DNA of 64,000 nucleotides, taken from contig CM049313.1 in the NCBI GenBank assembly GCA_026874595.1, positions 57,123,159-57,187,158 of the forward strand. Direction: 5' to 3'. Each line of letters opens with the position of its first letter. Position 1 is the first letter of the stretch. A program made the translations under genes and the position numbers. Under the pieces are notes generated by a model, which was given only the letters and a program-made list of their open reading frames with translations, was not told the origin of the DNA and did not search any database. Source of the stretch: Sipunculus nudus. Lineage: Eukaryota > Annelida > Sipuncula > Golfingiida > Sipunculidae. Shown one piece after another: positions 24,519 to 33,699 of the stretch.

Positions 24519-26139
24519 GCGGAGGCTATTTTGACAAATATATTGGAAGATCCACGGTAAAATGTGGATAAAATGAGGTGGAAGGGTGGTACCATATCCA
24601 TGTGGTCGCTGTACTAAAGGCCACCTCTGCCGTTGCATATATAGCATATACACACACATGGGAGCTGAAACATTTTTTTTTTGCGTACACGCACACATAC
24701 GAATATAAGCTCACATAGGTTAATAGAGTGTTACAGAAAGGATCACTGTTTTTTATTTGTCGCCAGCTATTATATATCCGGACCAGACTATGAATTACGA
24801 AATTACATCCTGCCAAGAACCTTGAATTCTTTACGTGAACGAATCTCTTTCATCAAGCAGTTGTTGACTCCGTGGCCGCGTAAAAAACTCTGGCTGTCGG
24901 AAACCGGAAGTAATTCCAAAGGAGGCAAGAAGGACGTTACCAATAGATATGCATCTAGCTTCTTGTAAGTAAAGAACTACTAATTCTACAGACAGTCGAA
25001 AAAAAAGAAAGAGACCTTTAACTTAGGTTCATTAATCTGACCAAGGAGGTAACCTCCTTGATCTGACTCTTTAAATGTTGACTCTAGCCGAGAATTGGCT
25101 TGTTACATAATTGTACTCCCTGAGCTGAATTTTGACCTTTTGCTTGTTAAAGCATGTGTTTTTCAAGAACAGACACCACATTAATGATTTCTTCTCGGAC
25201 GGGAAGTGGATAGATGGAGTAACTCAGAATAGCAACAAACGGAAACTGTGTCGATTGTAGTGGCATTTTCCTCATCAGATGATGGAGAGTAACTAAAGAG
25301 AAGTGTCGGAATTATTACTTTGTTGCAAAAGAGGTTGGGCATACTTCAGGCATATTATAACAATACGTTAAGAACAACAAAAACCGAACAAATCCAGTTC
25401 ACAGCTTGAGGCCAGGGCGTGTCGCTTTATATATTAATTTTGATTTCCAATAGGTATTAAATCCGCTGCATTGACGATGTAACCACCTTATTTATTTTAG
25501 CAATTATACCCATAATTTCGACATGCGACCTGTGACATCCGAGTTTCAGTGTGTATTCAAAATGGCAGACCCCTTGAGCGGTTTCAAGAAACTGGGAGAA
25601 ATAGACATATCAGGGTTCAACAAGGGCGCGCACATGTGACACGAAAGTATTCCGAGAACAGTGTCCAGGAGAAAATCTAAACTGGAGAGTTTGGTGGCGG
25701 GGGACATGTTTAAAGGGCAAAGTTTAAGCGGAACAACCGAAAAAAAGAAGTTTTTACCACGCACAGATCCTCAAATTATTGTTGGATGCTCGCATTTTAA
25801 TTCAGACAATTTATTCATAACGATACAATATAATTTACTTCCCCCAGGCTTCTGGACAAGCTCGGTGTAGCCGCTAGCTCTGGCATTGACGTGGTTTTCC
25901 GGTACCCATGGTTCGGTGGCTACTATGGTCTTCTTGACTTCAATTTATGGCCGTTACCAGTAAGTACATTATGATACAACTGACACGACGACTTGTTACT
26001 GACATGATCACGTATTTCTGACGATCAACTTGTTGTGTCAGAGAGAAGTCTTAACGGCGGGTGGTGTACAGTTGAATAAGAGTGTTCCGTTGTATAGGAG
26101 TTGTATAACTATTTCGTTGTAAATACTACACAAAAATGA

Positions 26140-26217
<78 letters not shown>

Positions 26218-27103
26218 TTATGGAATGCTGATAGGTTTCATTGTAAAGCATATAAAGTCACAAAAATAATATTACATTTTAATAATCTGTTCCTTTAAAG
26301 GTTATACTTAACAGTCGCTGGTTAAGAAATTATCTCTTGTTCTCATCGCTTTCTGTAAGGTTTAACGTCTTGAATTTTATGATTTCAGGATTATTGGTTG
26401 TGTTATGTATACAAGAAGCTGGTTGGAACTCGAGTGTTGCCAGTTTCCTCTTCGAATGAAATACGGATGTATGCCCATTGTACCAACCAAGGGTAATTTT
26501 TTTTTAAATTACAGAGATAAAAGGACATAAAATATTTAAACGATAAAATATAAAACGGGATTATAGGATGCCAAATATTAGTTTAAATATGTGCACATAG
26601 TCCTGCCCGTTAAACTGTGAATTTTTATGGAGTGTTTTGTATATATTTTAAGAATCCTCCCAGATAAACACGACTTTGCATATTTTACACTAGAGAGCCA
26701 TTACGCATATATAATGTCTAGGCATATGTTTGGCTAATCCGTGCATTACTTTATGTAAAATATTATTTTTCTTGCAGTATTATTATTTTGCTTTATGAGA
26801 TGGAACATGTATAGATAGAAAAGTCGTTTCAATAGGTATTGGAATCGAACTCAAGGCCTTCCCATTGCGGGTTTTTGCACTACCACTAAAATAACGGAGA
26901 TCCCGTACCCCCCTGTGTATTAGCACACTTTAATATAAGTAAGGCTGGTCTGTGTATATTCATTTTCTATCTCCTATGCAGTAAACCAGCATAGCTATTC
27001 ATACATCTTTCTACAATAATATTATATATTAAGCTTACCAAAAGCAGCCCAATTTTGAAAGCACACACACACTCACCTTCACACACAAACACACTTTTAT
27101 ATA

Positions 27104-27150
<47 letters not shown>

Positions 27151-28668
27151 CAATAATAAAACTTCTTAAATGCTCACAACCCCTTTTACATTTAGCACTT
27201 GTCATCTTATTCATCAAATATAAATGGCGTGAGCTCATTTGTTAATGCTATTTGCTGTGTTTTATGAAATACTAAGACTGTTTAGAGAATGTCATAACAT
27301 TTAATTTTAAAAGTAAATAAACAGAATGCCATCCGATTACTTTTGTAGTGGAATGTATAGGAACGGTGCCGTAACGTTATATGGGATGAACTTGAAATGG
27401 AAACACAAGGTTGATCTACGATTCAGCATATTTCCAAAGCAACCCGTGCATGTGTACTTAATGACCCCGGATAAAAAACAAGGCCTACATTCATGGTATT
27501 TACTCTTTATTGTTTAGGGAGTAACGATCTAACCTTTTACAAGAAACCTATTGTTCCCACTTAAAATTTTGTAGGAACAAACGATTAAGGTATTAACGTT
27601 TGCTTCAATACTACATTACATCATTTAACATCCATTTAACGGATTTTTCACGCATTTTCTTTTACAGTTCGGGTGTCCCCATGCTGTCACCTGCAGATAT
27701 AGTTAGTTTATTAATTATATATAAAGAGTCCTTGATTGTTACGGGGTGACATAAAAGCGGACCGAACTGTCTAGTGAAGCTTGCTTTGATAGCGAAGCGG
27801 TTGGTACTCCCGGATCGGCCCAGGATTTTCCCCTCATTTATTTGTCTTCGTAACAAAATGGGGGCTCGTCCGGGATGACGGTAAACTTTGTGATCCAGGG
27901 AATAAGCTCACCAAAGTGTGACTCCTGGGATAATTAGTCTTGTTCTGATAGCAGAACGCTCTTAAAAGGGAATGTGTTACAAGATGAGATAAAAGCGGAC
28001 CGAACTGTCTCGCTAGTGAAGCTTGCTTTTCTAGTGAAGCGGTTGGTACTCCGGACTTGTACGCCACCGACTTGGGTTCGAAACCGGGATCGGCCTAGGA
28101 TTTTCCCCTGATCAATTTGTCTTCGTAACAAAATGGGGGCTCGTCTAACGTGACGGTTAACTTTGTGGCCCAGGGAATAAGCTCACCAAAGTGTGACTCC
28201 TGGGATAATTAGTCTTGTTATGATAGCAGAACGCTCTTAAGAGGGGGTGTGTTACGGGGTGACATAAAAGCGGACCGAACTGTCTCGCTAGTGAAGCTTG
28301 CTTTGCTAGCGAAGTGATAGGAACGCCGGACATATGCGCCACCGACCTAGGTTCGACTCCCGAATCGGCCCAGGATTTCCCCTCATTTATTTGTCTTCGT
28401 AACACTAAATATCGTAATTCTAATGACAAACAAAATAATCCCAGTTACTGAAAGAACTGTTGTCTAATTGCTGAATATTCTTTTTTTATCTTACAGGAAT
28501 GTGTTTTTGAACAACCGGAAGCTTAGCTTATCGAGAAATAGCACGTTTCCGCTTTTGAAACCACTTGTCATCTCCAGCACAGAAGAGTTCCAATTCCCAC
28601 CTCTGACATACGGGTTCTTTGTCCTACCGGAAGCATCTTTCAAAGCATGTCAGTATAATATACCATAA
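15790..28668 (+). CDS. HPSE: Heparanase-like endo-beta-glucuronidase (GH79), ten exons
   Basis: Spliced exons: 15,790-16,145; 17,626-17,771; 19,015-19,194; 22,169-22,346; 24,059-24,106; 24,767-24,964; 25,848-25,959; 26,389-26,492; 27,325-27,495; 28,497-28,668. All introns are GT/AG and phases close into 554 codons plus TAA (human HPSE has 543). Heparanase cleaves heparan sulfate in matrix and lysosome. The proton donor lies in GLGNEPE (E228, codon split between exons 3 and 4) and the nucleophile in KLWLSETGS (E348). FHHYY (about 301-305), 'YLRVGGT' (134-140), 'LDKLG' and a C-terminal beta-sandwich ending 'TYGFFVLPEA' follow family order. Residues 15-36 (RRRK plus 18 hydrophobic residues) form a signal anchor or signal peptide. 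An in-frame TGA at 15,727 supports the start. With both glutamates present it resembles active HPSE more than HPSE2. The processed linker of vertebrate enzymes is largely absent (see findings). Confidence 0.92.
16150..16490. mobile_element. Putative MITE with 'tcgcgaaa' motifs next to the exon 1 splice donor
   Basis: The left part has 'ggctttttcgcgagggtttcaa' and 'atcgcgaaaatgaaacc'. The right part has the inverted set, 'gaaactcgcgaaaaatc' then 'cgcgaatataaagccaacca'. The left 'tatggcttttTCGCGAG' pairs with the right 'CTCGCGAAtataaagcc', suggesting degenerate terminal inverted repeats. It starts only a few bases after the donor. Exact ends and TSD are not clear. Confidence 0.4.
17626..17771 (+). 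CDS. HPSE: Heparanase-like exon 2 (residues 119-167)
   Basis: Acceptor 'tgtgtag', donor g|gtgagg. Encodes SQHVRALAKGLWPAYLRVGG, the strand-loop matching 'LARGLSPAYLRFGGT' of vertebrate heparanase, then a proline/glycine-rich stretch ending at a sequon (N165). The stretch is where vertebrates carry the longer, proteolytically removed linker. Confidence 0.88.
18008..18049. repeat. (TA)n microsatellite in heparanase intron 2
   Basis: Pure TA tract. Confidence 0.9.
18835..18878. repeat. (TA)n microsatellite in heparanase intron 2
   Basis: TA tract about 140 bp before exon 3. Confidence 0.9.
19015..19194 (+). CDS. HPSE: Heparanase-like exon 3 (residues 168-227)
   Basis: Encodes ETWREVNEFALSTGMPLIYG, then NGLMKDANGSW and 'NVNFGLGN', parallel to 'LDLIFGLNAL' and 'ISWELGNEP' of the family. 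The last base is the first base of the catalytic E228 codon. The acceptor is ambiguous by one codon: both 'ttcag' and 'ttcagcag' keep the frame, a NAGNAG-type choice adding or skipping one residue (start 19,015 or 19,018). Confidence 0.9.
19606..19669. repeat. (TA)n microsatellite in heparanase intron 3
   Basis: Pure TA tract of about 64 bp. Confidence 0.9.
20042..20087. other. GC-rich inverted repeat (hairpin) in heparanase intron 3
   Basis: The left arm GCCGGCGGCGACGCAACAG and right arm CTGTTGCATCGCCGGC pair over about 16 bp with a small bulge and an 11-nt loop. It stands out from AT-rich surroundings. It could be a transposon end or a stable intronic RNA hairpin; origin unknown. Confidence 0.5.
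22169..22346 (+). CDS. HPSE: Heparanase-like exon 4 (residues 228-286)
   Basis: Begins by completing the proton-donor codon: ...GN|EPEIYP. Encodes 'GRDFLKMK' and 'FTGPDV', matching 'GEDFIQLHKLL' and 'LYGPDVG' of vertebrate heparanase. Donor a|gtaagt, phase 2. Three cysteines (CHM, CC) near 'GPDV' are not in the vertebrate enzyme. Confidence 0.9.
24059..24106 (+). CDS. HPSE: Heparanase-like exon 5 microexon (residues 287-302)
   Basis: A 48-nt exon between 'ttccag' and gtaaga. It encodes WLRVVGDEFDAFSFH; its last codon is completed by exon 6 to give FHHYY, the conserved histidine pair of GH79. It is identified because only this segment joins exons 4 and 6 in frame with the expected family sequence. 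Confidence 0.88.
24466..24515. repeat. (TA)n microsatellite in heparanase intron 5
   Basis: TA tract about 250 bp before exon 6. Confidence 0.9.
24767..24964 (+). CDS. HPSE: Heparanase-like exon 6 (residues 303-368), catalytic nucleophile
   Basis: Encodes HYYISGPDYELRNYILP and KKLWLSETGSNSKGG, then 'VTNRYASSF'. The glutamate of LSETG (E348, codon at 24,900) aligns with the GH79 nucleophile (E343 in human heparanase). Acceptor 'gccag', donor tt|gtaagt. Confidence 0.92.
25042..25060. other. Perfect 9-bp inverted repeat with 1-nt centre
   Basis: CAAGGAGGT A ACCTCCTTG in heparanase intron 6. Nothing shows a function. Confidence 0.3.
25848..25959 (+). CDS. HPSE: Heparanase-like exon 7 (residues 369-406)
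   Basis: Encodes LLDKLGVAASSGIDVVFRYP, then WFGGYYGLLDFNLWPLP. These match 'WLDKLGLSARMGIEVVMRQ' and 'FFGAGNYHLVDENFDPLP' of the vertebrate enzyme, the end of the (beta/alpha)8 barrel. Acceptor 'cccccag', donor cca|gtaagt, phase 0. Confidence 0.92.
26143..26214. repeat. (TA)n microsatellite in heparanase intron 7
   Basis: TA tract of about 72 bp. Confidence 0.9.
26389..26492 (+). CDS. HPSE: Heparanase-like exon 8 (residues 407-440)
   Basis: Encodes DYWLCYVYKKLVGTRVLPVS and 'EIRMYAHCTNQ', matching 'DYWLSLLFKKLVGTKVL' and 'LRVYLHCTN' of heparanase, where the C-terminal beta-sandwich begins. Donor gg|gtaatt, phase 2. Confidence 0.92.
26830..26905 (-). repeat. tRNA-derived SINE or tRNA-like relic
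   Basis: On the minus strand the order 'ttagtggtagtgc' ... 'gagttcgattcc' resembles tRNA A and B boxes at roughly tRNA spacing. There is no intact acceptor stem, so a functional tRNA is unlikely. It lies in heparanase intron 8. Confidence 0.4.
27061..27149. repeat. (CA)n and (TA)n microsatellites
   Basis: A CA-rich tract (27,061-27,093) followed by TA repeats (27,105-27,149) in heparanase intron 8. Confidence 0.85.
27325..27495 (+). CDS. HPSE: Heparanase-like exon 9 (residues 441-497)
   Basis: Acceptor 'aaacag', donor tg|gtattt (non-consensus +3 onwards, but joins in frame to exon 10 giving TGG). Encodes 'GAVTLYGMNLKWKHKVDLRF' and VHVYLMTPDKKQGLHSW, matching 'GDLTLYAINLHNVTKYLRL' and 'YLLRPLGPHGLLSKSV' of the C-terminal domain. 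The TRIM retroelement occupies most of the following intron. Confidence 0.88.
27737..27855 (+). repeat. TRIM LTR copy 1 (internal deletion)
   Basis: 119 bp, TGTTAC to GTAACA. It lacks the about 36 bp that hold the B box, jumping from 'ggttggtactcc' to 'cggatcggcc'; the A box region remains. Confidence 0.7.
27859..27876 (+). promoter_or_regulatory. Primer binding site matching the tRNA-Pro 3' end
   Basis: TGGGGGCTCGTCCGGGAT, three bases after the LTR end, is the exact complement of the last 18 nt of eukaryotic tRNA-Pro (ending ...GAGCCCCCA). The same site is used by several animal retroviruses and LTR elements. In the second internal copy (28,134-28,151) the last third is mutated. Confidence 0.75.
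27975..28130 (+). repeat. TRIM LTR copy 2 with A and B boxes
   Basis: 156 bp. The A box TAGTGAAGCGG starts at 28,032 and the B box GGTTCGAAACC at 28,075; the 43-nt offset is close to that of real tRNAs. The B box differs from the GGTTCGANTCC consensus by one base. Confidence 0.7.
28250..28404 (+). repeat. TRIM LTR copy 3 with A and B boxes
   Basis: 155 bp. The A box region starts at 28,307 (TAGCGAAGTG) and a consensus-perfect B box GGTTCGACTCC lies at 28,350-28,360, again 43 nt apart. The LTR end GTAACA is followed by unique intron sequence. Confidence 0.72.
28497..28668 (+). CDS. HPSE: Heparanase-like exon 10 (residues 498-554 and stop)
   Basis: Acceptor 'ttacag'. Encodes NVFLNNRKLSLSRNST, 'PLLKPLVISS', then FQFPPLTYGFFVLPEASFKA and ends at TAA 28,666-28,668. 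It matches 'VQLNGLTLKMVDDQTLPPL' and '[21 protein letters not shown]', the last strands of the heparanase C-terminal domain. Confidence 0.92.
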
Positions 28669-28838
28669 TGATAATCACATTAAAACATCTCTCAGAGTGT
28701 TCTAGATGTATTTCACATGTATGTGTCTCTTTACTAATTTTTACCATGTCACAACTTAAGAAATTGGTAATAGTGCGCATTTATATGTGACCCAAATACG
28801 TAGTTATTATGCGTTTAAATTTTTTAGTGAGGGTTCAA

Positions 28839-28844
28839 AATAAA
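28839..28844 (+). terminator. Candidate polyadenylation signal AATAAA
   Basis: First AATAAA after the heparanase stop, 171 bp downstream; another is at 28,926-28,931. Either could set the 3' end. In AT-rich DNA such hexamers are common, so confidence is modest. Confidence 0.4.
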
Positions 28845-31313
28845 ATCTATGCAAAACAGAGTTATATCTGTTAAATGTATGAATGTAATGGGTCATTTTC
28901 TCCTTTTTATGTACAAGATTTATAGAATAAATGTAATTAACCAGGTATTTTATTTATTGTTGTCCTGACAATAATGTGTACTTGGTAATCTATCTTGGCT
29001 GGTCATTATATTATGATGTTTTCAGGTATATAATATGTTAAGTTGAAAAGAATGATTACTTGTAAACTCAAAGATAACAGTATCAGGAAATAGCCTACAG
29101 TGGTTTAGGCGTGGGTCAATACGGAAGGGAAAAAGCAAAGTTCGAACCCCGCCAGAACCTCTAATGCAAAATGGTGAATTATCGACAGATCTTAGAGAAT
29201 GGCAAGAGCAAAAATAACATTCCTATCATTACCTTGGTCCACTATCTGTAAATGAAAGGGTAAGAACTAACAAATTTTACGTGACTTTTTTTTTTGTTTT
29301 TATCACCAACACCTGCACTCTGCAATGAAACACACTTTGTACGGATGAAATTAATCAGCGACATAATACTGAGGCTTATTTACATAATTACTTGTTCTGT
29401 TGGTAAAAAAGACCCCCCATTAGCATGAATTGTCAATGAATTAATTACTTAATAAATTCTATGTTTTAGCACTTTTACAGTTGGTCAAAAGGTGCATGCA
29501 CCTGCCATTGTTCACAGAGTTGCCATGTTACTAAGATTCCAAGATCAATAACTCCTGTGGTCGGGCGTGCACTTGGGGGTGACAGAAGGCATGCACCAGC
29601 ATCACCCCTTCCTCTCCAGTCTAGACATGTAGGCGATTATGCTGTTTTAATTTGATAGATTTCCGTCAACTTATGCGGACCCGTATATATGCGGATATAT
29701 GCCGACTGGTATGCGTACTGGTCCGTACAGGGTGCTTTCATCGTATTTACCTGGGCATAATCACATTAGACAATCTTTTCTTAATGTACCGGTGATTTAA
29801 GTTATAAATGATATTAGTTGCGGGTGTGACACACACACATACAGACACAAACCATACTTGCCCCTGATTTCTGATTAAGTAGATGTCATTTTCACTGAAG
29901 TTCTAATTTGAATCCTTTAAATTGCATTTAATATTCTATTTCTGTTAAATGGCTGCGTTCCAAAATAACGCAGACGAACGTTAATCCAGTCATATTGTCG
30001 CATTCTCAAAACACAACTTGCGAAAGTGTGTTGTCAGAAATAAAAAAGTGTTCTGTCAGAAATACCTTTGGAATTTTTTACTATTAATAACCAATGGACT
30101 TCATGCTATGGTTATTGGTTAAAAAATGTAGCCGTATTAAGTGATATATTCAAGCTAACACAAAGAAAAAAATGAATTTTCCGCATTTTCATGAATTTCA
30201 TAGGCACAAAAGGTAACCGCAAGTTCCAGGACATTGTAACTTCATATGCTAAGTGGCCAAGAAAGATCTTTTGTTGAGACTGAAAAGTAGGCCACTGTGA
30301 CCCATATTTTTTGAGTTATTGAGCGAAATCCATCACACATTCGTTAACAAGAACTTCACTTTCTAAATACTATAGAGCAAAGACCTCAGAAGCTTGATTT
30401 CCTGTCTGAAACAAATGTATACAAAGCCGTATTGCTCAGGAAGTTTTGAATGGATTGCCATGCAATTCAAAATGCCAACTGATCTTGCCGATTCTAAGTT
30501 GCTTCAGGAGACTAGTGGTGCCATCTGCAATTTTGTCAAGGTTTATATATTTTATTTGTATTTTAGAGAATGACAAATTACAAAAAAAAATTAAACTTCC
30601 GCAGGGCACATCTTTTTATCATTACGCCCATGATTTCAAATTAAACATGTTGACAGAGCCTCTGTGGAAATCAAAAATTAGGTTACTGTAATATATTTTT
30701 CTGTTACCAGACGAAAATACGTTCTAGGATATCAAACATCATTAGAACCAGGATGTAAAAACTAAATACACAGACACGCTCTTGGAAACTCTCCTTGAAA
30801 ATCCCAAATTAGGTCAATTATGACCTACTTTTATGTCCTATGCCATTTCATATGTGTCAGATTCAGCTAAGCGTCATAGCACATGGGCCACTTTTCTTGT
30901 TAAGGGTCCGGTCAGCACCTTTAACAAGGGTTGTAATACTTTAAAATGTTCACCTTATTAAACGGAAAGGCATCAATGAGGATTTGCCTTTCCGCATAAA
31001 AATGTACCTTTCCGCTAAAGATGTATCCTACCATCATATCAAACTTCCCGTCACACTTCGCTCAATGTAAATCTGATTCTGCTACATATATGCACAAACA
31101 CATGTATGCAAAAAGAACTGATTGTTTTCAATAGTGACACTATTATATTAGACACACAATTTAGCAGTGAAAAAAAAACAGGACAATATAGGATTTGAAC
31201 GCCTAATACTAGAAAGTATAAAACAAGGCCTACAGGCTTAATGCGAACCTGCGCAATGGGATATACATCAGATATAATGCTTCCATGTTGGACCCTTACT
31301 TTTTCAAGTACAT
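28845..31313. other. Intergenic sequence downstream of the heparanase gene
   Basis: No gene recognised. Part of 30,210-30,870 carries modules like the 6.1-8.0 kb array ('gtaggccactgtgacccatattttttgagttattgagc', 'aaattaggtcaattatgacctac'). A tRNA-like SINE scrap is at about 29,092-29,152. Confidence 0.4.
29092..29152 (+). repeat. tRNA-derived SINE scrap
   Basis: 'tagcctacagtggtttaggcg' followed by AGTTCGAACCCCG resembles A and B boxes of tRNA-derived SINEs. There is no complete cloverleaf. Confidence 0.45.
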
Positions 31314-31434
31314 TGTAACGGGGTGACATAAAAGCTAGTTAAGCTTGCTTTTCTAGCGACATGGTCGGAACGCCGGACATGTGCGCCACCGACATGGGAT
31401 CGAATCCTGGATCGCCCAGGTATTTTCCCCTGAT
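31314..31434 (+). mobile_element. Partial TRIM LTR (fragment)
   Basis: Starts TGTAACGGGGTGACATAAAAG and runs through the A-box-like 'tagcgacatgg' and B box 'gggatcgaatcc' to 'ttttcccctgata'. The 3' end of the LTR is missing and there is no adjacent internal region. It shares the tRNA-like part with the intron 9 copies, which shows that this part belongs to the family and is not a local insertion. Confidence 0.7.
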
Positions 31435-32279
31435 AGACCTGCGGCAGAGAGGGGTTTCATGGGGTCAAACCCCAACCCAAGGTATAACAAAACACAACCT
31501 ATTTTTATTAGTAATGAACTCGTATACTTCCAGAAAAAATAGGTCGTGGTCTCAAGGTCGTGATTTGTCCTACATTTACAGCCATGTTTCCATGGTAACT
31601 ATTCTATTTTACAAGGTCAGAATAATTTTTAAATAAATTGCCATAACTCTGTTGTTTTTAAACATAGAAAAATGCAACAAGCACCAAAATGCGGGAAATA
31701 ACATTGGCATTTTTATATTGTACATTATGTATTCCTTATTTGTTTAATGTATGGTAATATATGTAAACATATGCAAATTTTCAATTTAAAATGCGCATGT
31801 TTTGTCATCTCAAATAAAAAAATGTTATAAAAATGTTAATCCTTCTTTGCTTAAATTTTCCCTTTGGGACAGGGAACATAAATTCTTCATAATTTATAAC
31901 TACAGTTCAGTTATTTGGCCTGTATATACATGCAAATGTTTATGCAAATAGAGTTACATAATATAAAATTTGTACATATAGTTATCACTGGAACTGTTTT
32001 TGCAGTTATTAAATAACCTGCAACTGTATCTGTTACGGTTGAGTGCTTAAATGATATTCATCAGGAAAGCTATTTTACGGGTAAATAATTTGCAATAAAT
32101 TGGATAGATAATGTTAATTATATTCTGAAGCTTATGGGGACATAAAGGTTTTATGAAGATGGCGATTACTGGGAGCAACGTGTGTAAAACCATGTCGTTC
32201 ACCACTGTTGTAGGATTCCAGATCCAACCTATCATTTGCACACTCATGTCGAATTGTGTATACGCTTGTGCCATTCTTT

Positions 32280-33480
32280 GGAATTCACATATAAATTTTT
32301 GCAATCATAATTTTTTTATAACTTTGGATCCTAATGTAACTATAAATAAAAATCGATGTTTGCATTTTTTCTTCCGCCATCATGAAAAAATGGCGGCCAT
32401 ATTAAAACCAGGGTTTTATATCACTCAAAAACCGACATTTTAGACACGGAAAGTCAAGAAAAATTCAAAATCCTTCATAGATAATTTTTCTTGATTGATT
32501 CTAGGGTATTTTTTCATGTAAAATTAAATTCTGCTATCACTATTGTTTTACTTTACGTATTAACTTTAGATAATTTGCATAATTTTGCATATTTGACTGA
32601 ATTGTGGAATTAATACAATGAATATATATGTATTGATTATTTGGCTTTTTATGGAAGAAAAATAAAGTATTTCAAGTACAAGCTATTCAAATATGATAAG
32701 ATATAACGTATGTCTGTATAAAATCATATTTTTCGAATTATAAAATGCAGATAAATTATGCAAATTAGAAAAATTGAGATTAAAGGTAGTGGTCTTTTCA
32801 TGAGAACATCATAAGGTAAATAGTTCCTTAATAATTAACTTATTAGCGGTCATATGTCCACTTATTGATTGTAAAAATGTAATAATTGTTTTTAATTTTA
32901 AAGCTAACATACATATTTGTGTCACTTATTAACTTAGTTTCGTATATATGAACACGCATGTATTTTTCCGATGGGATTGGGACACTGATTGTATTGTTTT
33001 TTAATTGAATGTAATTTATAAACATATATTAAATGGATTAAATATTTGCTTACTTAGGTAATTTTTCTTTCCCTCTAGTTGACCAGTGAATAAAATATTA
33101 GCTAATTTGTAATGTATTGAGGATATGAGAACATCATAACTTAAACAGTTCCTACTTTATTTCACTTTACGGCTATTTCAATAGTTGTTTATTATTTCAC
33201 TTGTCAGCCATAATATGTGTTGTGGTTCATTTTAAAAACTAATTTAAATATCTCTGTTATTTATTAACTAGTTTGCATATATAAATATATGCACCGAATT
33301 TGGATAGCGATACTTATTGGAAAATTAAAAAGAAATGATGTTATTTTAGAGCATTTATTAAGTGTGATTAAATGGTTTGTCTGCTACCCAATTAGGTTGT
33401 CTAGTTAATAAATAATTTACTTATTTGCACATGCAGCCGCCGGTCAAATCATGATCAGTTGTAGGGTGTTTGGTGCAAAA
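32280..33480 (+). repeat. Left arm of a large inverted repeat
   Basis: Matches the reverse complement of about 37,880-38,760. Examples are 'aaatcgatgtttgcat' with 'cttccgccat', 'atattaaaaccagggttt' and 'gcagataaattatgcaaatt' in the same order. The arm has a partial internal duplication: 32,790-33,060 and 33,120-33,430 both align to the right-arm part with 'tgattaaatggtttgtctac'. Divergence is substantial, so it is old. Confidence 0.65.
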
Positions 33481-33699
33481 TAATTTATCGTTATAGATGC
33501 CAAGATGTGAGTGGCCAAGATTTAGCATGTATTTTATAAATAAATTTGATGCACCAATTCAAGCGAATATTATTATAGGTGCAAAATAATACATCCATTT
33601 ATTCTTGATGCAAACGTGTGCGAGGCCAAGATTTGACATGCACTTTTAAAATAAAATAACTTGATACACCAAATTAGGGGAATGTTTTAAATTCATGCA

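Larger units (their letters stand above)
27737..28404 (+). mobile_element. TRIM retrotransposon with three LTRs and tRNA-like boxes in the LTR
   Basis: Layout: LTR 27,737-27,855, internal 27,856-27,974, LTR 27,975-28,130, internal 28,131-28,249, LTR 28,250-28,404. LTRs begin TGTTAC and end GTAACA. Both internals are exactly 119 bp and open with a tRNA-Pro type primer binding site. Before the third LTR lies the purine tract 'aagaggggg'. No coding frame exists, as expected of terminal-repeat retrotransposons in miniature, which depend on enzymes of other elements. Each full LTR carries a tRNA-type A box and B box. It fills 668 bp of the 1,001-bp heparanase intron 9, in sense orientation. No clear target duplication is visible. 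Confidence 0.75.

Noticed and set aside
28032-28085. A genuine tRNA gene in the LTR of the intron 9 element
   Set aside because: A and B boxes are well spaced, but the seven bases before the A box do not pair with those after the T arm, so no acceptor stem forms, and the sequence is repeated as part of an LTR.
27662-28429. Minus-strand frames across the intron 9 TRIM as genes
   Set aside because: They are repeated because the DNA is repeated; each is a shadow of the non-coding LTR sequence.
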